NCBI GenBank assembly: GCA_020072965.1
Contig: JAIQFY010000005.1
Location: 62,001 to 126,000, forward strand
DNA length: 64,000 nt
Origin: Terriglobia bacterium
GTDB taxonomy: Bacteria; Acidobacteriota; Terriglobia; JAIQFV01
Direction of reading: 5' to 3'
Both the position numbers and the translations under genes were made by a program. Below are positions 27,366 to 36,557 of this stretch, piece after piece. The notes under the pieces are model-generated. The model had not been told where the DNA came from, did no database searches, and saw only the letters and a list, made by a program, of their open reading frames with translations. How positions within the stretch are numbered: position 1 is the stretch's first letter; the number at the start of each line of letters is the position of its first letter.

Positions 27366-28187
27366 GTGGCAACCATCAAAGGGAACGGCATTGAGATTTA
27401 TTATGAGGAGCACGGTGAGGGTCAGCCCCTGCTCCTTATCCAAGGTCTGAGCTATGCCACGCCGATGTGGTATTGGCAGGTCGCCGGGCTAATGGACTCC
27501 TTCCGGGTGATTACCTTCGACAATCGCGGATCGGGTCAGTCCGCGAAGCCTGACATTCCGTATTCAATGAAGATGTTTGCCGATGATGCGGTGAGTCTGC
27601 TGGATGCGCTGAAGATCTCTCAGGTCAGCGTCCTGGGCATCTCCATGGGGGGGATCATCGCACAGGAAGTGGCGCTCTCCTATCCCGGCCGTGTGACTCA
27701 TCTGATCCTTTGCTCCACCCTTTTTGGAGGCTCCACGGCGTCACAGCCGGATACAGAGACGCTCGCCTATCTGGCGGAGTATCAGGAAAGCGTCAGTGAC
27801 GAACTCTCCCGCCTCGAGATCGCCTATGGGACAGCTCCCGGGTTCGGGGAGCGGCACCCTGATCGTGTTGCCGCATTGGTGGAGTTTAAACGACAGTCGC
27901 GGCCTCCCCGGTTTGCCTACTTCCGACAATTGATGTCCGCCATGGGATACGTCAGTGAAACCCGGCTGCCCTCCCTAAGCATTCCGACCCTAATTATTGC
28001 AGGGAGCGAAGACCGCATCATCCCTCCTGACAATTCCAGGCGCCTTCATCAAATAATTCCCAATTCAAAGATAAAGGTTTTTGACAACGCTGGACACCAC
28101 GTTCATATTGAATATCCTGAGGAATTCAATCAGGCGGTGATCGAATTTCTCAGCCCGACTTCCATTCCCGGAAGACTCACGATTTGA
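27366..28187 (+). CDS. alpha/beta-fold hydrolase
   Basis: A 273-residue alpha/beta hydrolase of the 3-oxoadipate enol-lactonase/RsbQ-like type. The nucleophile elbow is VLGISMGG, the acid is in IAGSEDRIIP, and the catalytic His is in NAGHHVHIE. The oxyanion region LLLIQGLSYA lies near the N-terminus. The GTG at 27366 is chosen: AAAGG is 6 nt upstream, family homology (IKGNGIEIYYEEHGEG) begins immediately, and the in-frame extension back to 27243 runs through the terminator of the preceding gene. There is no signal peptide. Substrate unknown. Confidence 0.85.
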   Translation: MATIKGNGIEIYYEEHGEGQPLLLIQGLSYATPMWYWQVAGLMDSFRVITFDNRGSGQSAKPDIPYSMKMFADDAVSLLDALKISQVSVLGISMGGIIAQEVALSYPGRVTHLILCSTLFGGSTASQPDTETLAYLAEYQESVSDELSRLEIAYGTAPGFGERHPDRVAALVEFKRQSRPPRFAYFRQLMSAMGYVSETRLPSLSIPTLIIAGSEDRIIPPDNSRRLHQIIPNSKIKVFDNAGHHVHIEYPEEFNQAVIEFLSPTSIPGRLTI

Positions 28188-28277
28188 AATCCATGCCCGG
28201 ATGCCAGAGTTGAATTATTCTCGGAGCCGCGCAGCGGCCCGCCAAGTCAGGCGGGTGGCCTCGCGGCGAGAGGCGTG

Positions 28278-28299
28278 AGACGCAGGAAAGGCGTCTTTT
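28278..28299. terminator. possible terminator between convergent genes
   Basis: AGACGC and GCGTCT form a 6-bp stem with a 7-nt loop followed by TTT, between the hydrolase and nagA. A second GC-rich hairpin (CCCGCC/GGCGGG, about 28231-28248) lies upstream without a T tract. Confidence 0.35.
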
Positions 28300-28460
28300 G
28301 CCGATCCATGGGCCTCCCGCGGCGCCGGGTATAACAATTTTGGATTGCAGCTGAACGGTATCGATCCCTTCACATTCAAGCTCTCTGAACAAAACGATGA
28401 TCTTTGAATTTGAAATTCAAGCGGTGGGTCTGACGGCGGATGAAAACTCGCGGAAATACA

Positions 28461-29630
28461 CTAGAGGATTTTCGCTTCCACGAACTTCAGATTCTCGTCA
28501 TAGAAGTTGAATCGCGCCAACGAACCCTCGGCGATTCGCCCGTGGTGCGCTTCGACTCCCATGAGGCGGGCGATGTTCAGCGTGGTGGTCTGGACGGCTT
28601 CCCGGAAATTGCAGCAATGCCAATCGACAAAATGTTTCACGACTCGATCCTGCGTCAGGGTTGAACCTGCCAGCTGGCCGTCCGGCCCGAGGCACACGCC
28701 GCCCTTTACTTTAATTTCAAATCCCGCCAGTTTATAGCGTCCGTCCGGCATGGAGGTGGCACTGGTGGCATCCGTAACCCCCAGTATCCTCTCATAGGAC
28801 TTTTGTCGAAAGGCTATTTGGACATTCAGGGGATGGACATGGATCCCATCCGCAATGACCTCGCACGACAGGCGCGGATCAGCGAGCGCGGTCCCTACAA
28901 TCCCCGGATCGCGATGATTCCAGGGTCGCATCGCATTGAACAAGTGGACGACATGGGTCGCACCCGCATTAATGGCCCTCTCTGTTTCCTCAAAGGTGGC
29001 GTTACTGTGACCCAAACCGATTTTGAGGTCCAGCGATCTTGCATAACGTATGAATTCAACCGCGCCCTCGATCTCCGGAGCGACCGTGAGGATTTCGATG
29101 CGTTCGTCGGAAGCATCGAGCAGGTCGTTGAGAAACTCCTTGGAAGGGGGCGTGATGTATTGGATGGGGTGAGTCCCACGCTTTGCAGGATTGATGAATG
29201 GCCCCTCGAGGTGGATGCCGAGCGGGATGGCCATCGGCTCCTGATTCTGCCCGGGAAACTCTCCCGTCTCAATCCTCTTGATGGCCTGGCCCAGGAACTC
29301 AACCGCCCGAAGGGTCTGGTCCCTCGAGGCGGACACTGTGGTCGGATAGAAAGCAGTCGTGCCGTGGCGGTAGAGTGACGTCGAAACGGCCGAAAGTGAC
29401 TCATCTGAAGCGTGCATCACATCATGTCCCGCCCCGCCATGCACATGAAGGTCGAGAAATCCCGGCACAACGGTCTTGTCATGCGCGTCGACGATCCTCG
29501 CGTCTGCGGGAATCTCCAGTTCCGTCTTGGAGGCGACGCGCTTGACAATGCCCTCCTCAACCAGAATCACGGCTTCCTGGATTTCTTCCAGGGGCGTAAT
29601 AACGGACTTCGTTCGAACGGCAGTCAACAT
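28461..29630 (-). CDS. nagA: N-acetylglucosamine-6-phosphate deacetylase
   Basis: Removes acetate from GlcNAc-6-phosphate to give glucosamine-6-phosphate. The amidohydrolase fold is shown by GFLDLHVHGGAGHDV (metal-site H-x-H), HLEGPFINPAKRGTH (Glu ligand), LGHSNATFEE, and THVVHLFNAM (His ligand). The catalytic Asp lies in VTDATSAT. The ATG at 29630 gives 389 residues, a normal length; an in-frame codon at 29744 would overlap murQ and adds basic residues of no homology. It is the last gene of a minus-strand set (SIS protein, kinase, symporter, membrane protein, MurQ, NagA), where it processes the product of MurQ. Confidence 0.93.
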   Translation of the reverse strand: MLTAVRTKSVITPLEEIQEAVILVEEGIVKRVASKTELEIPADARIVDAHDKTVVPGFLDLHVHGGAGHDVMHASDESLSAVSTSLYRHGTTAFYPTTVSASRDQTLRAVEFLGQAIKRIETGEFPGQNQEPMAIPLGIHLEGPFINPAKRGTHPIQYITPPSKEFLNDLLDASDERIEILTVAPEIEGAVEFIRYARSLDLKIGLGHSNATFEETERAINAGATHVVHLFNAMRPWNHRDPGIVGTALADPRLSCEVIADGIHVHPLNVQIAFRQKSYERILGVTDATSATSMPDGRYKLAGFEIKVKGGVCLGPDGQLAGSTLTQDRVVKHFVDWHCCNFREAVQTTTLNIARLMGVEAHHGRIAEGSLARFNFYDENLKFVEAKIL

Positions 29631-29688
29631 AGTTTCTCTTTCGCTCTTGATAGACAGTCTGGGTCCAACTGAGGTTGAGACTCTATAA

Positions 29689-30612
29689 TCACTTCTCCGT
29701 GCGTGTGGTTTTCTCCAGCGCCTTCCGCAGATTTCCCTTTTCACGGTTCAGGATGCTTCGCGCCAACGTGGCGTTACACTTTCGTCCTAACATTACCGCC
29801 GCGACCTTCAGGTTGCCACGGGCCGACGACAGTGCCTTCCTGGCCTCCTGCTCGCCAACCCCTGTGATTTCGCGCAGGATGGTGAGACCACGGTTCAGCA
29901 ACTTCTCGTTCTTCATGTGGACATTTATCATCAGGTTCGAATAGGCAGCGCCGAGCCGCACCAGGGCGGCGGTTGTAAGGATATTGCAAATCATTTTTTG
30001 GGCTGTGCCCGCCTTCATGCGGGTTGAGCCCGTCAGGGCTTCCGGGCCGGTAAGAGCTTCAATGGTCAGATCGGCAATCCTCTTCATTTCCGTGCCGGGG
30101 TTGTTCACAATGGCGATGGTCTTCGCGCCCATTGATTTGGCAAACCGCAAGGCCCCGCAGGTATAGGGAGTACGTCCACTCGCCGCAATTCCCACGACGA
30201 CATCCTGTGCGGAGACCGCCTTTTTGAGCAGGTCGCGCGCCCCCGCGTCGGCATCATCCTCGTTCGCCTCCACGGCTCGATAGCAGCCCTCAAACCCGCC
30301 CGCGATCATCCCTTGGATTTGCTCCGGATCGGTGTTAAAGGTGGGGACACATTCGACGGCATCAAGGATTCCAATCCTCCCGCTGGTCCCCGCGCCGACG
30401 TAAATCAAACGCCCTCCCGCGGCCATTTGCTTCGAGATCATCTCGACCGCGCGGGTGACCTGAGGCAAGGAGCGCTTGACGGCCTTGGCGACATTATGAT
30501 CCTCAAGATTGATGAGTTCAACAAGGCGGCTCGTCGGCACAATGTCAAGCCGACGCGTCCTTGGATTGCGAGCCTCTGTCGCGAGCTGGTTGAATCTTTC
30601 TTTGCTTCTCAT
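29689..30612 (-). CDS. murQ: N-acetylmuramic acid 6-phosphate etherase
   Basis: Cleaves the lactyl ether of MurNAc-6-phosphate to GlcNAc-6-phosphate and D-lactate, the committing step of peptidoglycan-sugar recycling. The 307-residue SIS-fold protein has the signature IYVGAGTSGRIGILDAVEC and AGSTRMKAGTAQK-like segments (LTGSTRMKAGTAQKM), plus the C-terminal helical bundle EQEARKALSSA. It sits 58 nt upstream of nagA on the same strand, which fits their consecutive reactions. MurQ presence implies a source of MurNAc-6-P; no PTS MurP is nearby, so the adjacent BadF-type kinase may supply it. Confidence 0.95.
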   Translation of the reverse strand: MRSKERFNQLATEARNPRTRRLDIVPTSRLVELINLEDHNVAKAVKRSLPQVTRAVEMISKQMAAGGRLIYVGAGTSGRIGILDAVECVPTFNTDPEQIQGMIAGGFEGCYRAVEANEDDADAGARDLLKKAVSAQDVVVGIAASGRTPYTCGALRFAKSMGAKTIAIVNNPGTEMKRIADLTIEALTGPEALTGSTRMKAGTAQKMICNILTTAALVRLGAAYSNLMINVHMKNEKLLNRGLTILREITGVGEQEARKALSSARGNLKVAAVMLGRKCNATLARSILNREKGNLRKALEKTTRTEK

Positions 30613-30628
30613 GGGTCAACTGATCTCA

Positions 30629-31120
30629 TTAATTGCCGGAAGCTTCGAGGCGCTGCTGCAGGAAACCCCGGCATTCCTCCAAAACCTTTTGCCTCGTCTT
30701 TCCATCCGGCACTTCAAGGATGATCCAAACCGAGTCATTCGGCAAGGTTTCCGATGCACTAATCCTCAGCTTCACCATCCCCAAAACCGGGACCGTAGAA
30801 ATCCGTTCAATATCCGCGAAAACGATTTCATAAGACGGTAGATGGGAAGCGAGCACCCGCAAGCTGTATTTGGAAATTTCGACATGCTTGAGGCGGCTTC
30901 CCATCGGGGCTATTCCTGCGACGACGCCCAGGATCGCCAGCAGTACGGCGGTCCTGACAAAAGGATCAGTAATGAGCTTCTCATAAATGACATAGCTCCC
31001 CAATAAAATCAGGAAGAGCGGGCCAGCAATCGATAACAGGTGCAAGGTGTCCGTAAGCCCAGTTGATGAGCGGAAGAGAAGGATTGGGTTCTGCGCGGAT
31101 TTGTCAGAATAACTGCTCAT
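30629..31120 (-). CDS. membrane protein with PH-like domain, unknown (163 aa)
   Basis: Two transmembrane helices (about 30-50 and 57-75) are followed by a cytoplasmic domain of about 85 residues. The domain contains the pattern SLRVLASHLPSYEIVFADIE and RISTVPVLGMVKLRI, similar in layout to bacterial PH-like domains. No enzyme motif is visible. The ATG at 31120 is preferred; in-frame codons up to 31210 add residues without character and start next to the symporter's stop codon. It lies between the symporter and murQ in a tight co-directional set, so it is probably co-transcribed, but a role in amino-sugar uptake is only guilt by association. Confidence 0.65.
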   Translation of the reverse strand: MSSYSDKSAQNPILLFRSSTGLTDTLHLLSIAGPLFLILLGSYVIYEKLITDPFVRTAVLLAILGVVAGIAPMGSRLKHVEISKYSLRVLASHLPSYEIVFADIERISTVPVLGMVKLRISASETLPNDSVWIILEVPDGKTRQKVLEECRGFLQQRLEASGN

Positions 31121-31228
31121 TCCATTCAAGCGGCGACCGGACCACCGGGGCGGTTCGCGGAACCCGACAAACCGCTGCCATTTCGAACATTCCACTTTGG
31201 AGCTCATCAAAGCTCAACAAAGGGAAGG

Positions 31229-33016
31229 CTACTCGAGGACCGTCTTCCAACCCCGGCGGTTGAGGTCCCAATAGATGACATAGCCCGCGGCTGCGGCGAT
31301 CACTAGGAAAACAATGCCGGTTCCCATCTGTCCGAAGATGATCTTTCCCACGCCGAACAGGGTCATATAGACCAGGACGCAGCCGGAGATCCAGTCAAGG
31401 AAATTGAACAAGGCGTCATGACTGGGTGTAACGTCGACGGCTTCCGCGGCGATAGGCCCCCACAATGCAGCGCTTGGTCGAACACGACGATAAAATGAAA
31501 GCAAGATCTCTTTTTTTTCAGAGGCGGTCATCAGGGTCACAGCAAGCCAGACCGTTGTCGAACAAGCGACCGTAATTATAACGATCCACGCAAAGTCGCG
31601 AGGGTTGTCACTGCTCAGTTTAAAGTAAAACTGCAGCATGAGCGACACGAAAAAGGAGCACGCCATAGCCGCGACCTCGCTCCAGGCGTTGATGCGCCAC
31701 CAGAACCAGCGCAGGATGTAAACACTGCCGGTTCCAGCTCCGATGGCAATCAGAAATTTCCATGCACCGGAGATCGAATCCTGGTAGTAAGTGACGACGC
31801 ACGAAATCAACATAATGAGAATCGTGGTTGCCTGGGAGACCCTGACATAATGCTTCTCGCGTCGCCCTTTCAGCAAGAAGCGCTTGTAGAAGTCATTGAC
31901 CAGGTAAGAGGCCCCCCAGTTGAGTTGTGTTCCAATCGTAGACATGTAAGCCGCGGCAAAGGCGGCGATCATCACCCCGCGCAGGGCCACGGGAAAAACG
32001 TTGGGATCGACGATGGTCTTGATGAATCCTGATTCCTTATCAACGAGAGTAGGGTACAAAACCAGCGAACAAAGTGCGGTCAAAATCCAGGGCCAAGGCC
32101 GCATGGCGTAGTGGGCGATATTGAACCAGAGGGTGGCCAGCAGGGAGTTCTTCTCATCTTTGGCGCAAAAGATCCGCTGGGCAATGTAACCACCGCCTCC
32201 CGGTTCCGCGCCGGGATACCAAGTCGCCCACCAATTGATCGCGATATACACAAAAAAAGTGATCATGGGCATCCATGGAGAACCGACGGTTGGCAAAAAC
32301 GAGAGAATCGAACCTTGTCCCCCGCTTGCCGCTTCCTTCGCCGCGTCCAGCACCATCAGTTTCTCCTTCAGTGCCCCCATACCACCAACCGCCTTGACAG
32401 AGAAATAAGCGAGGATAATGACCATGCCCATCTTTAAGACAAATTGGAAGAGATCCATGACCAGCACGCCCCAAAGCCCGGATAGGGTCGAAATCATTGC
32501 GGTGACCAACATGATGGCAAACACGAGCATGAGGGCGTGAAGTTTGGTGACGCCAAAGATGATGATTAAGATCTTGACCATGGCGAGATTGACCCATCCC
32601 ATGATGATGCAGTTAATGGGGAGTCCGAGGTATAGAGATCGGAACCCACGGAGGAATGCGGCCGGTTTGCCGCCGTACCGGATTTCCGCAAATTCGACAT
32701 CCGTGAGCACGCCGGCACGGCGCCACAAACGGGCATAAAAGAACACCGTCAGCATGCCACTCATCAGCATGCTCCACCACAACCAATTCCCTGCAATGCC
32801 ATAACTGGCCACCATTCCGGTGACCGCCAGGGGCGTATCCGCAGCAAACGTTGTGGCCACCATTGAGGTTCCGGCCAGCCACCAGGACACATTGCGACCA
32901 CTGATAAAGAAGTCTTCGGTCGAACCCGTCGCCCGCTTGCGGTAATAGAGACCAATGAGGATGTTGAATAGAAAATAAGCCGCGATGGCGAGCCAGTCAA
33001 TCCATGTGAGTTGCAA
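31229..33016 (-). CDS. sodium:solute symporter (SSS/SLC5 family)
   Basis: A 595-residue inner-membrane symporter with about 13-14 helices. The N-terminal WLAIAAYFLFNILIGLYYRK and the following SWWLAGTSMVATTFAADTPL region form the LeuT-fold core with the Na2-site serines/threonines. The middle motif AAYMSTIGTQLNWGASYLV is characteristic of sugar and sialic-acid type members. The start is a TTG at 33016 with GGAGG 6 nt upstream. Its place between a BadF-type sugar kinase and MurQ/NagA suggests that it brings in free amino sugars (MurNAc, GlcNAc or anhydro-MurNAc) without phosphorylation. Confidence 0.88.
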   Translation of the reverse strand: MQLTWIDWLAIAAYFLFNILIGLYYRKRATGSTEDFFISGRNVSWWLAGTSMVATTFAADTPLAVTGMVASYGIAGNWLWWSMLMSGMLTVFFYARLWRRAGVLTDVEFAEIRYGGKPAAFLRGFRSLYLGLPINCIIMGWVNLAMVKILIIIFGVTKLHALMLVFAIMLVTAMISTLSGLWGVLVMDLFQFVLKMGMVIILAYFSVKAVGGMGALKEKLMVLDAAKEAASGGQGSILSFLPTVGSPWMPMITFFVYIAINWWATWYPGAEPGGGGYIAQRIFCAKDEKNSLLATLWFNIAHYAMRPWPWILTALCSLVLYPTLVDKESGFIKTIVDPNVFPVALRGVMIAAFAAAYMSTIGTQLNWGASYLVNDFYKRFLLKGRREKHYVRVSQATTILIMLISCVVTYYQDSISGAWKFLIAIGAGTGSVYILRWFWWRINAWSEVAAMACSFFVSLMLQFYFKLSSDNPRDFAWIVIITVACSTTVWLAVTLMTASEKKEILLSFYRRVRPSAALWGPIAAEAVDVTPSHDALFNFLDWISGCVLVYMTLFGVGKIIFGQMGTGIVFLVIAAAAGYVIYWDLNRRGWKTVLE

Positions 33017-33165
33017 GTGAAGCCTCCAATAATATCAGATCTGAAAGTAAGGCCCTCCCGGGCCCACCCCAACGATTTCCACTGAGTTGCCCCCAGGAGT
33101 GTTGAGCATGTCCTCCTCAGCTTCTATCTGGAGCCGGGGGCAGACAGGTCGATCAACGATTGGCA

Positions 33166-34101
33166 CTAGAATACTTTTCTTCCCTGAAAATTTGTCCGGG
33201 CGAGCATGAGGGCTCCCTCTACTGCTGACTTCCTGGGAAAACAGACATTCGCGCGCGGGGCGAACCGGTGGACGTACCAGGCGAAGGAGTCGCGAACCTG
33301 CCGGCTGGATTGAAACACTCCGCCCGTCGTTCCGCAGATGAACTCCTGGTTGTATAGGTCCAGTTTACGGACGACGGCTTCTGCCGTGGAAGAAAGATCA
33401 TGCCCTGCCCGCTCGAGAAGCTTATTGGCAATGATATCACCCCCATCAGCGACGGACTGGACAAGAGGAAACAAGGAAGCGATTTTACCCGCGGTCGTGA
33501 AATCCCGGTGAATCGCGATCAGCAGATTGTCCACATTCTCGGCGCTGAGGGCGTCGAGGAAAGCTTGCGAGAGACGGGTCGGGGGCTCCAGCCCATCGTG
33601 AGCCCGAAAGACTTCGTTGAAGGCGTTACGGACAATATCATAACCGCTTCCGAAGTCATCGACGATATGCCCCCATCCACCCGCACGGGCGCGTTGACGC
33701 TGAGCATTCATGCCATAAGCGATGGACCCGGTTCCGGAAATGACCACCATTCCCGGTTCCCCCTCCGTGGCTCCCATCAATGCCGTCGTCGCATCGCCCA
33801 CCACTGAGATCTTGTCGATAGGAACAATCCGGTACAGGATATCGGTAATCTGTTTTTGGATGGTAGGGCGATCGACCCCGGCTAAACCGGCGCATATTGA
33901 GACGACATCCGACCGGCGGGCACGGGCTTTCGTCAAGGAGCCATCAATGACGTTTTCGAGGGCCGTGGCAGAGGCGGCGGAGTCGACCTTGAAGACGTTC
34001 GATGGCCCCGCTTCAAACGTAGCAATGATTACGCCTTCCTCGGTCGCCGCAGCGGCTTCTGTCTTCGTCCCGCCCCCGTCAATTCCGATGAGAATCTTCA
34101 T
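33166..34101 (-). CDS. BadF/BadG/BcrA/BcrD-type ATPase, N-acetylglucosamine/N-acetylmuramic acid kinase-like
   Basis: A 311-residue ASKHA-fold kinase. The phosphate-1 motif IGIDGGGTKTEAAA is at the N-terminus, VVISGTGSIAYGM is the phosphate-2 motif, and GGWGHIVDDFGSGYDIVRNA is the sugar kinase segment seen in eukaryotic-type NAGK and in the MurK group. It should phosphorylate an amino sugar with ATP. Between a symporter and a SIS-domain deaminase/isomerase, and upstream of MurQ and NagA, it is the natural candidate to make MurNAc-6-P and/or GlcNAc-6-P. The sugar specificity cannot be read from the motifs. Confidence 0.87.
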   Translation of the reverse strand: MKILIGIDGGGTKTEAAAATEEGVIIATFEAGPSNVFKVDSAASATALENVIDGSLTKARARRSDVVSICAGLAGVDRPTIQKQITDILYRIVPIDKISVVGDATTALMGATEGEPGMVVISGTGSIAYGMNAQRQRARAGGWGHIVDDFGSGYDIVRNAFNEVFRAHDGLEPPTRLSQAFLDALSAENVDNLLIAIHRDFTTAGKIASLFPLVQSVADGGDIIANKLLERAGHDLSSTAEAVVRKLDLYNQEFICGTTGGVFQSSRQVRDSFAWYVHRFAPRANVCFPRKSAVEGALMLARTNFQGRKVF

Positions 34102-34236
34102 AGGATTACTTCTTCCGACGGATGCCCTCTGAGTTCAGGCCTCTGCAAGCGACGGATCTCATGGCGGCCCGTTGTGATGGCATTCAGCTTCATTGTCAAA
34201 CGGGTTGTCTCCGACCTCAGGTACCACCTGAGATCA

Positions 34237-35277
34237 TCAGATTGTTTGCGTGATCTTGCTAAGCGACCGGGGTGTGTCAGGGCTCAACCCTTTCGTTTCC
34301 GCAAGCAATGCCGCGAAGATTTGGCCGGGAACTATGTAGGGGATTGGAGAATAGAGATCATCAATCCGGTCACGCACCTTCAAAGCGCGCGTTGCGAATT
34401 TAAGTATCTGAGCCTCACTGGAGATGACGACAGTCTCGGCCTTCAATTGCGTCAAGCGACGTGTGAGTCTGAGCATGTCGCGGAAGGCTTTTCCGGGCGC
34501 AGCAAAGAGAATGACGGGGAACCCGCCTTCAACCATAGCGATCGGGCCATGCAGGAAATCTGCTGACGAAAAACGCTCTGCCATGACGTAGCAGGTCTCC
34601 ATCAGCTTAATCGCCAACTCAAAAGCATTGGCATAATTAAGGCCGCGACCGACCACCGCGCACTGCCGCATGAAGCGGTAACGCTCCACAATTTCGCGAA
34701 TGGTCGCCTTTAACAAGAGAGACCGCGCGGTCCATCCTGGGATCCGCGAAAGGGATTTACTCCACCCATTGGGAAACCCCCGAAGACCAGCCGCCAAAAG
34801 GTAAAGCACCATGAGCTGGGCGGTATAAGTCTTGGTTGCGGCCACGCTTCTTTCCTGGCCAGCACGCGTGATAAAGATTTCATCCACAAGGGCGGCCAGG
34901 GTGGACCGGGAATCATTGGTGATCCCGACGGTCATTGCCCCGCACTCTTTGGCGTGCTGTATCGTCAGATTAATGTCGGTGGATTCTCCCGATTGAGAGA
35001 TCCCTATGGCAAGCGCGTTGGAAAGGCGTAGCCTGGCATGGTACAACGTGTGGACTGAAGGGGCCGCCAGGGACACCGGGATCCCGGTCGTAATTTCCAA
35101 GAGGTAGCGACCAAATTGGGCGGCGTTGTCGGAAGTTCCTCGGGCCACCAGCACGATGAGGGATGGATTCCGCTTCGCAAGAACTCGGCTCAGTTGCTCG
35201 GCATGTTTCCATTCCGCATTCAGAGTGCGCTCGAGGACGCCGGGTTGCTCATCGATTTCCTGAAGCATCAGAGACAT
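34237..35277 (-). CDS. double-SIS-domain aminosugar isomerase/deaminase (GlmS C-terminal-like, NagB-II type)
   Basis: A 346-residue protein with two SIS domains and no glutaminase domain. The first domain carries VLVARGTSDNAAQFG and IGISQSGESTDI (sugar-phosphate loop); the second has VVGRGLNYANAFELAIKLMET and FLHGPIAMVEGG. GlmS-like proteins without the N-terminal amidotransferase act as glucosamine-6-phosphate deaminases/isomerases (NagB-II, AgaS, FrlB groups). It is the first gene of the amino-sugar set, so it likely converts the GlcN-6-P made by NagA into fructose-6-phosphate. GAGGAG lies 11 nt before the ATG. Confidence 0.87.
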   Translation of the reverse strand: MSLMLQEIDEQPGVLERTLNAEWKHAEQLSRVLAKRNPSLIVLVARGTSDNAAQFGRYLLEITTGIPVSLAAPSVHTLYHARLRLSNALAIGISQSGESTDINLTIQHAKECGAMTVGITNDSRSTLAALVDEIFITRAGQERSVAATKTYTAQLMVLYLLAAGLRGFPNGWSKSLSRIPGWTARSLLLKATIREIVERYRFMRQCAVVGRGLNYANAFELAIKLMETCYVMAERFSSADFLHGPIAMVEGGFPVILFAAPGKAFRDMLRLTRRLTQLKAETVVISSEAQILKFATRALKVRDRIDDLYSPIPYIVPGQIFAALLAETKGLSPDTPRSLSKITQTI

Positions 35278-35346
35278 GAAGGTGTTTGCTCCTCAGTCAG
35301 GCGAGTCTTCCGTTGCGGGAATCCCGTAATCCCCAAAAGTTCGGGA

Positions 35347-35355
35347 ATTGTAACA
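35347..35355 (-). promoter_or_regulatory. extended -10 promoter for the amino-sugar gene set
   Basis: The reverse strand reads TGT TACAAT, an extended -10. It predicts a leader of roughly 60 nt before the SIS gene at 35277. No clear -35. Confidence 0.4.
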
Positions 35356-35503
35356 CAAAATAACCTTCAAAAGGATTGACGCTCAACCATCGGGTAGCGG
35401 CATGGTGGCTGCCTAACTGAAGCATTCATCCCCCTAATCTCTTAAGGGGGTAGAAATGAGAATTGATCGTGTGAACGCGGATTCAATCGAGGCAGGAAGG
35501 TAT

Positions 35504-36478
35504 TCATCTCTTGGGTTTGAGCGCGTCGTTCAAACCCTCCCCCACCAGGTTGAAGGCCAACACCACTAGAAAGATTGCAGCGCCGGGTGCGAGAATCCAC
35601 GGTCTTTCCGTTAGCGCAGTGATGTCAAGGGCTGAGGCCAGCATGTTGCCCCAGCTTGGATTGGGTTCCTGGATCCCCAGTCCCAGGAACGATAGGGCGA
35701 TTTCGCCCAGGATGTAATACGGGATACTCAACAAGGCCTGAGTCACTAGAAATGGGGCCGTGTTGGGAAGGATATGGCGGGAAAGGACTCGTGCTCTTGA
35801 AGCACCTACCGCCCGGGCGGCCTCAACGAAATCGTTTTCACGTAACGAAAGAACCATTCCGCGGATAACGCGGGCAATGGAACCCCAGTTCACGAGGGAA
35901 AGAATACTGATGATCAGAAAAAAGCTTGCAGTAGGCGAAAGCTGTTTAGGGAAAATGGAGCGCAGGGTCAGGAGCAAGTAAAGGCCGGGCAACGCCATAA
36001 ACAGCTCCGAACCCCGCATGGTAATTTGGTCAATCCATCCTCCCAAAAATCCCGAAATTCCTCCCAGCAGCATCCCAACAGAGAAAGATATGACAACGCC
36101 CAGGAAACCGACGAGCAGCGAAATCCGTGCCCCAAAGACCAGTCGGGAGAAGATATCACGGCCGAATTCGTCACTTCCAAGGAGGAAGACCTGGTTCCCA
36201 ACCTCGGAACCAAACAGATGCCAGCGGGATGGGACGAATCCAAGCCATCGGTAAGAATCCCCGGCAACAAAAAGCCGGACTGCCGGAGTAGCAGCGTTCG
36301 GCCGGGAGCTGTCTGCCAAGGGCGCCGAGTTGAATGAGCTACGATATTGATTGGAAGGGGGATAAGGAGCCACAAAGTCCGCACCTAAGGCAACCAGGAT
36401 GAAGAATAGGAGTAGAGCGGATCCCCAGAGCATCTTTTGATTCCACAAAAGGGTTCTCTTCATACCAGGAAGGTCCAC
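35504..36478 (-). CDS. oligopeptide/dipeptide ABC transporter permease (OppC/DppC-like)
   Basis: A 324-residue permease. It has the N-terminal helix (about 13-32), a periplasmic loop, and five more helices. The EAA loop motif is REAARAVGASRARVLSRHILPN-like (VEAARAVGASRARVLSRH), and the C-terminus has LSFLGLGIQEPNPSWG, both hallmarks of the DppC subfamily. The start may be GTG at 36478 or the ATG at 36463. It follows the DppB-like gene with 79 nt between them. The ATPase subunits OppD/F are absent here. A matching binding protein gene lies at 51933, about 15 kb away. Confidence 0.88.
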   Translation of the reverse strand: MDLPGMKRTLLWNQKMLWGSALLLFFILVALGADFVAPYPPSNQYRSSFNSAPLADSSRPNAATPAVRLFVAGDSYRWLGFVPSRWHLFGSEVGNQVFLLGSDEFGRDIFSRLVFGARISLLVGFLGVVISFSVGMLLGGISGFLGGWIDQITMRGSELFMALPGLYLLLTLRSIFPKQLSPTASFFLIISILSLVNWGSIARVIRGMVLSLRENDFVEAARAVGASRARVLSRHILPNTAPFLVTQALLSIPYYILGEIALSFLGLGIQEPNPSWGNMLASALDITALTERPWILAPGAAIFLVVLAFNLVGEGLNDALKPKR

Positions 36479-36557
36479 TTCCAGGACTAATGCATGGTCC
36501 CCTGAATCTTGAACTCAAACCCTGCAACCAATTCCGTCGCCTCAGCCAGGAAAGATT

